Shown here one piece after another: positions 1-6,096 of a stretch of DNA of 12,858 bases. The notes below the pieces were generated by a model. That model worked only from the letters and a program-made list of their open reading frames with translations. It did not search any database and was not told the origin of the DNA. This stretch comes from Chthonomonas sp. UBA2387 (GTDB lineage: Bacteria; Armatimonadota; Fimbriimonadia; Fimbriimonadales; Fimbriimonadaceae), in contig DDSP01000044.1 in assembly GCA_002343445.1 (NCBI GenBank), forward strand, positions 1 through 12,858, read 5' to 3'. A program made the position numbers and the translations under genes. Each line of letters starts with the position of its first letter. The stretch's first letter is position 1.

Positions 1-1
1 T

Positions 2-1138
2 TCATTTTTGGGGAGCAGACCACAGGTACGACTGGATCGCGCCGACGATGGGCAACCCAATGGCCGCCAAGTAGGCGAGATGGGCTTGATGGGCGGGTCC
101 GGCCTCGGCGTGAAGAGGCCCCCGAAAGAACGCGGCGTCCCCCCCAGTCGCGGCCATCAACACCATCGAACCCGAGGCGAAACAGCCGACGGTGACGCAG
201 AACTTGCGTAGAGCGGCAACGCTCTGATCGTCTTTCGCGAGCGTGATGACGACCTCGGGAAGGGCAAAGACGATAGTCCGGTGAAGGAACGTGACCACCA
301 TCGCGACCTGCCAACCTGCCAGCACGTCCACGGGGTTCGCCGCCCGGCTGAGCGCCGCGCTGACCAACGGGCCGCCGATCAGCATGACCATCGTCGTCCC
401 CGTCAGTGGCGCGTGGAACTTGACCAGCGACCGCGTGGACAGGTCCTTTCGAGTGGGTGCCATCTCCGGCAACTCGCGCACGATCGGGCGGCTCACCATG
501 TGGACGAACCCCGCCTCGACGGCCACCGACACCACCAACGCGATGGTCACGATGGCCATCGGCTCGACATCGAACGCCGTGTTGTGGAAGGCGAAGAACA
601 ACGCACCCGAGGTCAGGGTCACCATGACGACGCGGCTGAGCGTCGAGAAGCCGATCTGCTTGGTCTGGCCGCGCGAGATCATCACGCCCTGAAGAAAGCG
701 CCGCCACCCGATGAACGCGCTCCAAGGGACCATGATCATCATGCCGAGCCGTGCGCACTCGGCCACGTCGCGCGGCAGTTTCATCGCCCCCAGCGTGATC
801 GCCCAATAGGCGGGCGTGAAGACGATCAGTGCATGCGCCAGCGTCACCAGCGCCATCATGGCGAGTGCGAACCGGCGGACCACGCGAAAGCCCGCGCGAT
901 CCTTGACCAGCGTGGTCGAAGTTGAAAGCAGGTCAATGACCGGGCTCTCGATCCAAATCGAGAGTGTCATTACGATGAGCAATGCAGCGGTGTTGAGCGT
1001 CGGCTCGGGCAAGCGCGAGAGGACGCTCTGGCAGATGGGGGCTTCAAGCGCCATGAACACCCACGAGAACGCGAGCGGCAGATACAGTTTGAAGATCGCC
1101 GATTGGCTCAGCGGACCCGAATCTGCCCGGGCGTTCAC
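2..1138 (-). CDS. MATE/ANKH-like multi-pass membrane transporter, probably truncated
   Basis: This is an integral membrane protein of 378 residues with about ten hydrophobic segments (near 17-36, 48-72, 91-115, 129-145, 170-185, 193-212, 245-264, 273-298, 313-331 and 351-373). The N-terminal stretch and the charged loop after the fourth helix resemble MATE/ANKH-type carriers of the MOP flippase superfamily; the substrate is unknown. It starts at GTG, sharing GTGA with the rimO stop, so it is probably translated by coupling. The TGA stop lies at 2-4. MOP-type carriers normally have 12 helices and two similar halves. Residues 362-373 look like the second-half counterpart of residues 137-150, after which the protein abruptly ends. 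A +1 shift near codon 373 would read on as GLLPKNE to the window edge, so a frameshift is possible. The membrane protein call is secure; the family is moderately so. Confidence 0.7.
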   Translation of the reverse strand: MNARADSGPLSQSAIFKLYLPLAFSWVFMALEAPICQSVLSRLPEPTLNTAALLIVMTLSIWIESPVIDLLSTSTTLVKDRAGFRVVRRFALAMMALVTLAHALIVFTPAYWAITLGAMKLPRDVAECARLGMMIMVPWSAFIGWRRFLQGVMISRGQTKQIGFSTLSRVVMVTLTSGALFFAFHNTAFDVEPMAIVTIALVVSVAVEAGFVHMVSRPIVRELPEMAPTRKDLSTRSLVKFHAPLTGTTMVMLIGGPLVSAALSRAANPVDVLAGWQVAMVVTFLHRTIVFALPEVVITLAKDDQSVAALRKFCVTVGCFASGSMVLMAATGGDAAFFRGPLHAEAGPAHQAHLAYLAAIGLPIVGAIQSYLWSAPQK

Positions 1139-2481
1139 GAGGCGGAGAAGTCTCCGTACAGGTCGTAGGGTTCGGCCTCGTTGATCGTCACATCCACAAA
1201 CTCACCCGGTTGCGCCTGACCCGGAACGAGCACCAGACCATCGATCTCGGGCGCGTCTCGGAACGAGCGGGTGATGGTCCAGCCGTCGCGCACCTCTTCA
1301 ACGAGGCACTTGAGCGTTTGGCCCACATAGCTCTGGCCGATCTTGAGAGCGATGCCCTGCTGGAGGGTCATCAGTTGGTCGTATCGCGCGCGCTTCACGC
1401 GGAAGGGCACTTGGTCGGGCATGTCGTAGCTCGGCGTGCCCTTCTCGCGGCTGTAGACGAACGCCCCGACTCGGTCCAGTCGCGCATCGCGGACGAAGTC
1501 GAGGAGGGCCTGGAACTCCTGCTCGGTCTCGCCGGGGAACCCGACGATGAAGGTCGTCCGGATCGCGACCTGCGGCATGGCCTGCCGAACCTTGTTGAAA
1601 AGCGCTAGATAGCGGTCGCCGTCCCACGGACGCTTCATTCGCCGTAGCGTTTCCGGGTGAACGTGCTGAAGCGGGATGTCCACGTACGGCACGACCTTGT
1701 CCAGCGTGGCCATGGCTTCAATAACCTCGTCGGTGAGCCTGTTGGGATAGAAATAGAGCAGGCGGATCCACTCGATGCCGTCCACGGCGTTGAGTTCGCG
1801 CAACAAACGTGGCAGCGTGAACTCCTTGTACAGGTCGTAACCGTACTGAGTCACGTCCTGGGCGATGAGGTTGATCTCCCTGGCCCCTTGAGCCGCCAAG
1901 TGGTGCGCCTCTTCGATCACGCGTTCGATGGGCTTGCTTTGGTGCGCACCCCGGAAGCTGGGGATGGTGCAGAACGTGCAGCGGTGGTCGCAGCCTTCGC
2001 TAACCTTGAGGTAGGCCGACCAAGGCCGGCCGGTTCGGGGACGCGAGGAGACGTCCGCCCACCGGTGATGCGGTGGCGAAACGTCCAGCGTCGGCTCGTT
2101 GGAGCGCATCGCGCCGCGAACCACCTCGCCAAAACGGCCCATCTGGCCCACGCCGACGTAGGCATCCGCACCCGGCGCGAGCTTCATCAGATCGGCGCCC
2201 AGCCGCTGCGCGAGGCACCCCGCGACCACGACTCGGCCGATTTCGCCACGCTTCTTGGCCTCGACGGCATCGCGGATGGCTTGGATGGACTCCTTCTTGC
2301 TGGCTTCGAGAAAGCCGCACGTGTTGATGACCGTGACGTCCACGCGTTCGGCGAGCCCGTCCACCTGGAACCCTTCCTGCTGGAGCACGCCCGCGATCTC
2401 CTCGCTGTCCACGTCGTTTTTCGCGCAGCCAAGGGTCACGATCCGCACCTTCGAGGGGTTCTGGGTACTCAAGGCGTTCAT
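1135..2481 (-). CDS. rimO: Ribosomal protein S12 methylthiotransferase RimO
   Basis: This is a radical-SAM enzyme that adds a methylthio group to a conserved aspartate of ribosomal protein S12. At 448 residues it has the usual family length. The N-terminal UPF0004 domain carries cluster-binding Cys19, Cys55 and Cys89. The radical-SAM triad is Cys164, Cys168 and Cys171 in GCDHRCTFC, followed by PLQHVHPETLRRMKR and VGFPGETE. The C-terminal TRAM domain contains DAPEIDG and ends near YDLYG, which points to RimO rather than MiaB. The frame is open upstream to 2637, but the ATG at 2479-2481 (MNALSTQ) is chosen: it gives family length and has an AGGGG Shine-Dalgarno a few bases upstream. The downstream transporter gene overlaps it by four bases. 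The divergent FKBP gene starts 88 bases away. Confidence 0.96.
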   Translation of the reverse strand: MNALSTQNPSKVRIVTLGCAKNDVDSEEIAGVLQQEGFQVDGLAERVDVTVINTCGFLEASKKESIQAIRDAVEAKKRGEIGRVVVAGCLAQRLGADLMKLAPGADAYVGVGQMGRFGEVVRGAMRSNEPTLDVSPPHHRWADVSSRPRTGRPWSAYLKVSEGCDHRCTFCTIPSFRGAHQSKPIERVIEEAHHLAAQGAREINLIAQDVTQYGYDLYKEFTLPRLLRELNAVDGIEWIRLLYFYPNRLTDEVIEAMATLDKVVPYVDIPLQHVHPETLRRMKRPWDGDRYLALFNKVRQAMPQVAIRTTFIVGFPGETEQEFQALLDFVRDARLDRVGAFVYSREKGTPSYDMPDQVPFRVKRARYDQLMTLQQGIALKIGQSYVGQTLKCLVEEVRDGWTITRSFRDAPEIDGLVLVPGQAQPGEFVDVTINEAEPYDLYGDFSAS

Positions 2482-2519
2482 TATGGCCCCTGCGGGGAAC
2501 CCGATCAGGACCGCTGGAC

Positions 2520-2541
2520 GTTGCATCAAACGCCATGCAAC
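2520..2541. promoter_or_regulatory. Inverted repeat between rimO and the FKBP gene
   Basis: Perfect 7-base arms, GTTGCAT at 2520-2526 and ATGCAAC at 2535-2541, are separated by 8 bases. The repeat sits mid-way in the 88-base region between two divergent genes. The arm length and spacing fit a dimeric repressor or activator site. The short stem lacks a following T-run, so a terminator is unlikely. The operator role is inferred. Confidence 0.45.
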
Positions 2542-2557
2542 CGATGCCGCTCGGAGG

Positions 2558-2563
2558 TACATT
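2558..2563 (+). promoter_or_regulatory. Candidate -10 box (TACATT) close to the FKBP start
   Basis: TACATT ends six bases before the ATG at 2570. If it is a -10 element, transcription would begin at or next to the start codon and give a leaderless mRNA. A GGAGG at 2553-2557 lies 12 bases from the ATG, which is long for a Shine-Dalgarno and would be outside such a transcript. No clear -35 box is visible. Three other unit-leading genes here have the same arrangement. Confidence 0.35.
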
Positions 2564-2569
2564 GAACGT

Positions 2570-3361
2570 ATGAAGCGACCGCTTCTCTCATGGATCGTGC
2601 CCGGTGCCTTTGCGCTGCTTCTCGTCGTCGGGTGCAATCAAGACGCTGGAGGTAAAGCCGCGGCCAAATCGCCGAACGAACAGGCCAAGGACGCCCCTCC
2701 CAAGCTCTCGAAGCTCGTCACGGAGGACACCAAAGAAGGCACGGGTGCAGCGATCGAAAAGGGCGATTCGGCCTATCTGCTCTACGCCGGCCGGCTCGTG
2801 GACGGCACCGAGTTCGATTCCAACCTGACGGGCAAGTTCCCGCTTGCGGTCACGGTCGGAATGGGCCAGGTGATCAAGGGCTGGGACGAGGGCCTCGTCG
2901 GACTCAAGACGGGCGGCAAGCGAACCCTGAAGATTCCTTCGGACATGGGTTACGGTCCTCAGGGCTCGCAGAAGATTCCACCGAACAGCGACCTGATCTT
3001 CGACGTCGAGTTGGTGGACCTCGTCAAAGCCGGCGAGGAGGACATCGTGGATTGGAACACCCTCACCCCTGGGACGGGCGCCGCCTGCAAGGCTGGAGAT
3101 CAGGTCACGATCGACTACGTCGCCATGTCGTCGCTCGACTCCAAGTTTGAAGAGTGGTCGAACCAGAAGTTCAAGCTGGGCACCGACGGCAACATCGCCC
3201 TGCCGGGCCTCGACTTTGGCATCACCGGCATGAAGGTCGGCGAGAAGCGAAGGATCAGGCTGCCGAGCAAGGTCGGCTATGGTCCTGGTGGACGAGGCGA
3301 CCTTGGGGTCCCGCCGAACATGATCGTCTACTTCGAAGTGACGCTGAAGGGCATCGGATGA
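2570..3361 (+). CDS. Lipoprotein with tandem FKBP-type peptidyl-prolyl isomerase domains
   Basis: This is a predicted exported proline isomerase, acting as a folding catalyst outside the cytoplasm. The 263 residues begin with a charged n-region (MKR), a hydrophobic core and a lipobox ending VVGC, so Cys22 is the likely lipidated residue. A linker rich in Lys and Ala is followed by FKBP domain 1 (about 47-153). It retains the pocket residues expected from FKBP12: Tyr72, Phe82, Asp83, Val101, Ile102, Trp105, Tyr128, Ile136 and Phe144. Domain 2 (about 161-263) keeps the fold signature (KVGEKRRIRLPSKVGYG, VPPN) but has Leu where the pocket floor Trp should be, so it may bind rather than catalyse. 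The frame is open upstream, but ATG 2570 gives the signal peptide. The stop overlaps the next start as ATGA. Confidence 0.9.
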   Translation: MKRPLLSWIVPGAFALLLVVGCNQDAGGKAAAKSPNEQAKDAPPKLSKLVTEDTKEGTGAAIEKGDSAYLLYAGRLVDGTEFDSNLTGKFPLAVTVGMGQVIKGWDEGLVGLKTGGKRTLKIPSDMGYGPQGSQKIPPNSDLIFDVELVDLVKAGEEDIVDWNTLTPGTGAACKAGDQVTIDYVAMSSLDSKFEEWSNQKFKLGTDGNIALPGLDFGITGMKVGEKRRIRLPSKVGYGPGGRGDLGVPPNMIVYFEVTLKGIG

Positions 3362-4104
3362 GGACCACCCCGGCCTTGCGGCCACCCCTCCAAGGGAGGG
3401 GAATGAGGCGGCCCTCGCGGTCACCCCTCCAAGGGAGGGGAGTGTGGTTGATTCTGCCTCTGGTCGCCGCTCTCACGGCCACAGGCGGGGCCCAGATCGT
3501 CCAGAAGGGCGACACCACGACCTTTCGCATCACCATGACCAAGGGGCAGGTTCTGCGCTACCAACAGACCACGCGAGTCACGGGCGACGGTACCAACATG
3601 CAGATGTCTGGCCCGTTCATTCTGAACGTGGCGAACGTGCGATCGAACATCTACGATCTTGGCGTAGCCACTGGCCCGATGACGAGTGGTGGGCGGGTGG
3701 TCGCTCCGCTGCAGACTGTGCAGATTTCCATCGATCCGACGGGCCGCACCATCGAAGGCACCGAACGCGCGTTCGGCGCGGCGGCTTCCCTGCCTCCCAA
3801 ACCGCTGAAGGTGGGGGGCAAGTGGACCGAAGAGACCGAATTGCCCGTCGGCGGCGGCCAGCCCTCGATGGTCGAGACGACCTACACGTACAAGGGCTTC
3901 CAGACGATCAACAAGAAGCGTGTGGCCGTGCTTTCGGCCACGCTGAAGGGCAAAGGCCCGATCGCCTTGAACGGAACCGGTACGGTCCATCTCGACCCCG
4001 CCGACGGCACGCTGATTCGATACGAGGTCACCAGCAACATCACGCTGGCCGGCGGCGCGAAGCCGATCCGGGCCAAATCCACCACGACCGTCGTACGGCA
4101 ATGA
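3358..4104 (+). CDS. Secreted protein of unknown function with repeat-derived N-terminus
   Basis: I do not recognise a named family. The body after residue 45 is rich in Thr, Gly and alternating hydrophobics (TTTFRITMTKGQVLRYQ..., KVGGKWTEETELPVG, TYTYKGF), typical of an extracytoplasmic beta-rich protein similar in style to DUF6263-type proteins. A hydrophobic stretch (VWLILPLVAALTATGGA) followed by Q looks like a signal-peptide core and cleavage site. The first 28 residues come largely from two copies of a palindromic repeat, encoding PPLQGRG and then SPLQGRG 13 codons later, and give an arginine-rich n-region. The start at 3358 is chosen because it shares ATGA with the FKBP stop. In-frame alternatives are ATG 3403, just behind a purine-rich stretch of repeat copy A, and GTG 3442. 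The stop overlaps the ArgC-like gene by ATGA. Confidence 0.75.
   Translation: MRTTPALRPPLQGRGMRRPSRSPLQGRGVWLILPLVAALTATGGAQIVQKGDTTTFRITMTKGQVLRYQQTTRVTGDGTNMQMSGPFILNVANVRSNIYDLGVATGPMTSGGRVVAPLQTVQISIDPTGRTIEGTERAFGAAASLPPKPLKVGGKWTEETELPVGGGQPSMVETTYTYKGFQTINKKRVAVLSATLKGKGPIALNGTGTVHLDPADGTLIRYEVTSNITLAGGAKPIRAKSTTTVVRQ
3363..3404 (+). repeat. Double-hairpin repeat, copy A
   Basis: This is a 42-base element. It starts GACCACCCC, then has a GGCC/GGCC hairpin with loop TTGC (3372-3383), then a 7-base-pair stem CCCCTCC/GGAGGGG with loop AAG (3385-3401), and ends AAT. It lies in frame in the N-terminal codons of the secreted protein. Its stem also supplies a purine-rich sequence just ahead of ATG 3403. 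It matches copies C and D in length, arms and orientation. Confidence 0.85.
3409..3441 (+). repeat. Double-hairpin repeat, copy B (5' shortened)
   Basis: This copy has the same CCCCTCC / AAG / GGAGGGG stem-loop (3424-3440) exactly 39 bases, or 13 codons, after that of copy A. The preceding small hairpin is degenerate (GGCC and GGTC arms around a 5-base loop). The GACCACCCC lead is missing. It encodes SPLQGRG in the same frame as copy A and directly precedes the signal-peptide hydrophobic core. Confidence 0.75.
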
Positions 4105-4796
4105 TCGAAGTCTCCTGCCCGCAGCGACCCGTGCTTCGAGCGTTGCTGAGCTCGCACCCGCAGGTTGTCTTGCTCCCCGAACCCACCTTGCACTTGCAAT
4201 GGAATCAAGGAGGTTGGCAGCGGGAGGTATTGGACGACCCGCTGGCTTGCGACTTGCGGGGGCTGGTCGAGATCGTGGACAACAACCCGATGGTCTGCGC
4301 CGATCGGTTCGCCGTCCCCGGCCCGGCCGCGACCCTTGCCCTGATCGCCTTGGCGCCTTTGGCGCGAGCGGGAATCCTCGTCGGCCCGCCCAGCGTCTCG
4401 GCGGCAGGAGCGCTCGAAGAGCGACCGGCGATCCAAGCACTGCTCGCCGATCTCGGGTTCGTGGACGGCCACACCACCGCAACGACCGAGGTCCCTGGCC
4501 AATGCGAGGTCGTGGCCACGATCCAGCCCGCGTCTCCGGCGGACTTGGAGGCCTTGTTCGAGGAGGCGTACGGTCGCTCGTTCTATGTCCGGTTGGTTCC
4601 AGATGCCCCTGTTGCCGAAGTCGCCGGACGCCCTTACGCGGCTTGCTCGGTGCATGCCGAAGCCCCCGACCGGTTGCGCATCTCGGTGGTCGCCGACCCC
4701 GAGGGCAAGGGCGGCGCGGCGCAGATGGTTCATGCCCTGAACGTCATGGCCGGCTTCGAAGAGGACCTCGGCATTCCCGAGCGGCTTCCCGTCTGA
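4101..4796 (+). CDS. ArgC-like protein lacking the nucleotide-binding core and catalytic residues
   Basis: This 231-residue protein resembles N-acetyl-gamma-glutamyl-phosphate reductase (usual length about 345). The C-terminal third matches best: SFYVRLVPDAPVAEV, then a conserved-type KGGAAQMVHALNVMAGFEEDLGI corresponding to the ArgC KGAAGQAVQNMN region. Residues 65-92 resemble the NPGCYPT active-site segment but read VPGPAATLALIALAPLARAG, so the catalytic Cys is Pro75. The HRHxPE-type His motif is also not apparent. At the N-terminus VLRALLSSHPQVVLL recalls the first Rossmann helix and strand of ArgC, but the glycine-rich loop and most of the dinucleotide domain are absent. It is probably a non-catalytic descendant with an unknown role, in a coupled operon with exported proteins. 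Its stop lies two bases from the convergent NifU-like gene stop. Confidence 0.7.
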   Translation: MIEVSCPQRPVLRALLSSHPQVVLLPEPTLHLQWNQGGWQREVLDDPLACDLRGLVEIVDNNPMVCADRFAVPGPAATLALIALAPLARAGILVGPPSVSAAGALEERPAIQALLADLGFVDGHTTATTEVPGQCEVVATIQPASPADLEALFEEAYGRSFYVRLVPDAPVAEVAGRPYAACSVHAEAPDRLRISVVADPEGKGGAAQMVHALNVMAGFEEDLGIPERLPV

Positions 4797-4798
4797 CG

Positions 4799-5086
4799 CT
4801 AACGAACCTGAACGACCTGCCGAACGGCAGGGACCAACTCGCGCAACTGGCGTTCAACACCGAGCTTGAGCGTGACATCCGACATGGGGCAACCATTGCA
4901 CGTCCCCGTCAGCTTGATCTTCACCAGACCATCGTCCGTGACATCCACCAAGTGGATCTGCCCCCCGTGAGAGCGGGCGTAGGCCTGAACATCCGAGAGC
5001 GCGTCCCGCACCTCAACATACAGCGGGCTGGTGTTCTCGGGTCGGCGCTTGCCAAACGGCCAGGCGAATCTTGCCACAAACGTCAT
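4799..5086 (-). CDS. NifU C-terminal domain Fe-S scaffold/carrier-like protein
   Basis: This is a small cytoplasmic protein of 95 residues corresponding to the NifU C-terminal (Nfu) domain, which binds and delivers Fe-S clusters. The diagnostic motif is GTCNGCPMSDVTLK with Cys63 and Cys66, followed by LGVERQLRELVP. Residues 24-58 match the usual helix and strand ahead of it (VRDALSDVQAYARSHGGQIHLVDV). The start at ATG 5084-5086 overlaps the stop of the HEAT-like gene as ATGA, indicating translational coupling. About 20 extra basic and hydrophobic residues precede the domain. It is the last gene of a minus-strand block. The role in cluster transfer is family knowledge; its client is unknown. 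Confidence 0.9.
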   Translation of the reverse strand: MTFVARFAWPFGKRRPENTSPLYVEVRDALSDVQAYARSHGGQIHLVDVTDDGLVKIKLTGTCNGCPMSDVTLKLGVERQLRELVPAVRQVVQVR

Positions 5087-6081
5087 GATACGCCAACGGC
5101 TGGCGACTCTTCGTCGAACGTAGGCTCTTCGGTGTGGTCGTAGCGCGCCTCGGCGATGTCTTCGGCCATCTGAGCGGCAAACGCCTGAAGGAGGGGTTCG
5201 GGTTCGCGCTGGGCAGCCGCTCTCAGAGCTTCGACCACCTCGGCACGTCGCTCGGGTTGCCACTCGACGACGTGAAACAGGCCATGGATGGCGCTTCGCC
5301 GACCGATGCGCGAAGGCGCATGCAGGCTCTCCAGCAACGCGTCGCCGCCGCTCGGAGTCGGCACCTGGCCACCCAGCACCACCCCGGCCTTGTAAACGGT
5401 GCGGCAGAAATCGTCCTGAGCGTCCCAGAGCAGGCCCTTCATAGCGCGCACGGCAGCAGTTTCGTCCTCGGCGTCGGCGCAGAAGCTGGGCAAGTCCTCG
5501 AAGAGGTCCAGCACCGCCCATTGGGCGGCCCTTCGGTAAGGATGGAGGCGATCCTCAAGGATGGCGATCAGCGAGGGCATCAGCACCTGCCGCTCGTGGC
5601 CGGTCTCGATGATCGTCTGCGCTTCCCTGCCCACGTCGCGGTTGCGGCAATACAGCAGTTTCAGCAGGTCCAGGGCTTCCAGATCGGCGATGCGGCCATC
5701 AAAGCGGCCCGGACGTCCCAGGCAGCGGGCGATGCACTCTTGTCGAGAGAACAGGGGTTCTAGGGCGGCCGCAAGCGCCTCGACCATCTCCTCCAGATCG
5801 CGCCCGCGCGCTTCGGCCCAGAACTTGGGCGAGCGACCGAACACGCCATGCTCGGTCTTAGCGACCTCGACCTCGACGGCTTCGTGGTGCAGGACGAACT
5901 CGGCCCGCTCGGTCCACTGGTCCTCGCGAACCTTGAAGTCGTGGCTAACGGCATGGGGCGGCCACTTGAACGGCACCCGGTGACCCGGGTCCACCGCACG
6001 CGCGCCCGAGCGCTCGGCCTCGGCGGCGACGAACCGCATCAGGCCGGCTTTGAGCTCATCGGCGGCGTTGGCTCGAAGCAT
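5083..6081 (-). CDS. Helical-repeat (HEAT-like) protein of unknown function
   Basis: This predicted soluble protein has 332 residues. After an N-terminal portion rich in charged and aromatic residues (RVPFKWPPHAVSHDFKVRED, 35-54), the sequence is mainly amphipathic helices, with segments such as LEALDLLKLLYCRNRDVG, RRAAQWAVLDLFEDLPSF, RRSAIHGLFHVVEWQPERRAEVVEALRAAA and LLQAFAAQMAEDIAEA. Their spacing recalls HEAT or PBS-lyase-type repeats, which mediate protein contacts. The C-terminus is acidic. I see no catalytic motif. It overlaps the NifU-like gene by four bases, so the two may act together, perhaps as an Fe-S carrier and its docking protein; this is inference from context. The start is ATG 6079-6081, 15 bases after the M16 partner gene. 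Confidence 0.75.
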   Translation of the reverse strand: MLRANAADELKAGLMRFVAAEAERSGARAVDPGHRVPFKWPPHAVSHDFKVREDQWTERAEFVLHHEAVEVEVAKTEHGVFGRSPKFWAEARGRDLEEMVEALAAALEPLFSRQECIARCLGRPGRFDGRIADLEALDLLKLLYCRNRDVGREAQTIIETGHERQVLMPSLIAILEDRLHPYRRAAQWAVLDLFEDLPSFCADAEDETAAVRAMKGLLWDAQDDFCRTVYKAGVVLGGQVPTPSGGDALLESLHAPSRIGRRSAIHGLFHVVEWQPERRAEVVEALRAAAQREPEPLLQAFAAQMAEDIAEARYDHTEEPTFDEESPAVGVS

Positions 6082-6088
6082 GGGGACT

Positions 6089-6094
6089 ATTCTA
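6089..6094 (-). promoter_or_regulatory. Candidate -10 box (TAGAAT) before the HEAT-like gene
   Basis: On the minus strand TAGAAT lies two bases after the stop codon of the upstream M16-like gene and seven bases before the ATG. No Shine-Dalgarno is present. This may be an internal promoter giving a leaderless transcript for the HEAT-like and NifU-like genes. No convincing -35 box is seen. Confidence 0.35.
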
Positions 6095-6096
6095 CG

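Noticed and set aside
281..925. Plus-strand open frame of 214 codons opposite the transporter gene
   Set aside because: It is low-complexity (His, Arg and Asp rich), antisense to a convincing membrane protein, and has no ribosome site or family motif; it is a GC-rich shadow.
1657..2565. Plus-strand open frame of 302 codons opposite rimO
   Set aside because: It is fully antisense to rimO, whose motifs are unmistakable; no domain is recognisable in the antisense product.
2482..2637. N-terminal extension of rimO by 52 codons
   Set aside because: It would run across the divergent promoter region and into the FKBP gene, and adds residues absent from the family; ATG 2481 has a ribosome site and gives the normal length.
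3363..3441. Repeat copies A and B as a CRISPR or simple tandem array
   Set aside because: Only two units, with homologous interiors rather than unique spacers, and the same element recurs singly 4 kb away; a dispersed hairpin element fits better.
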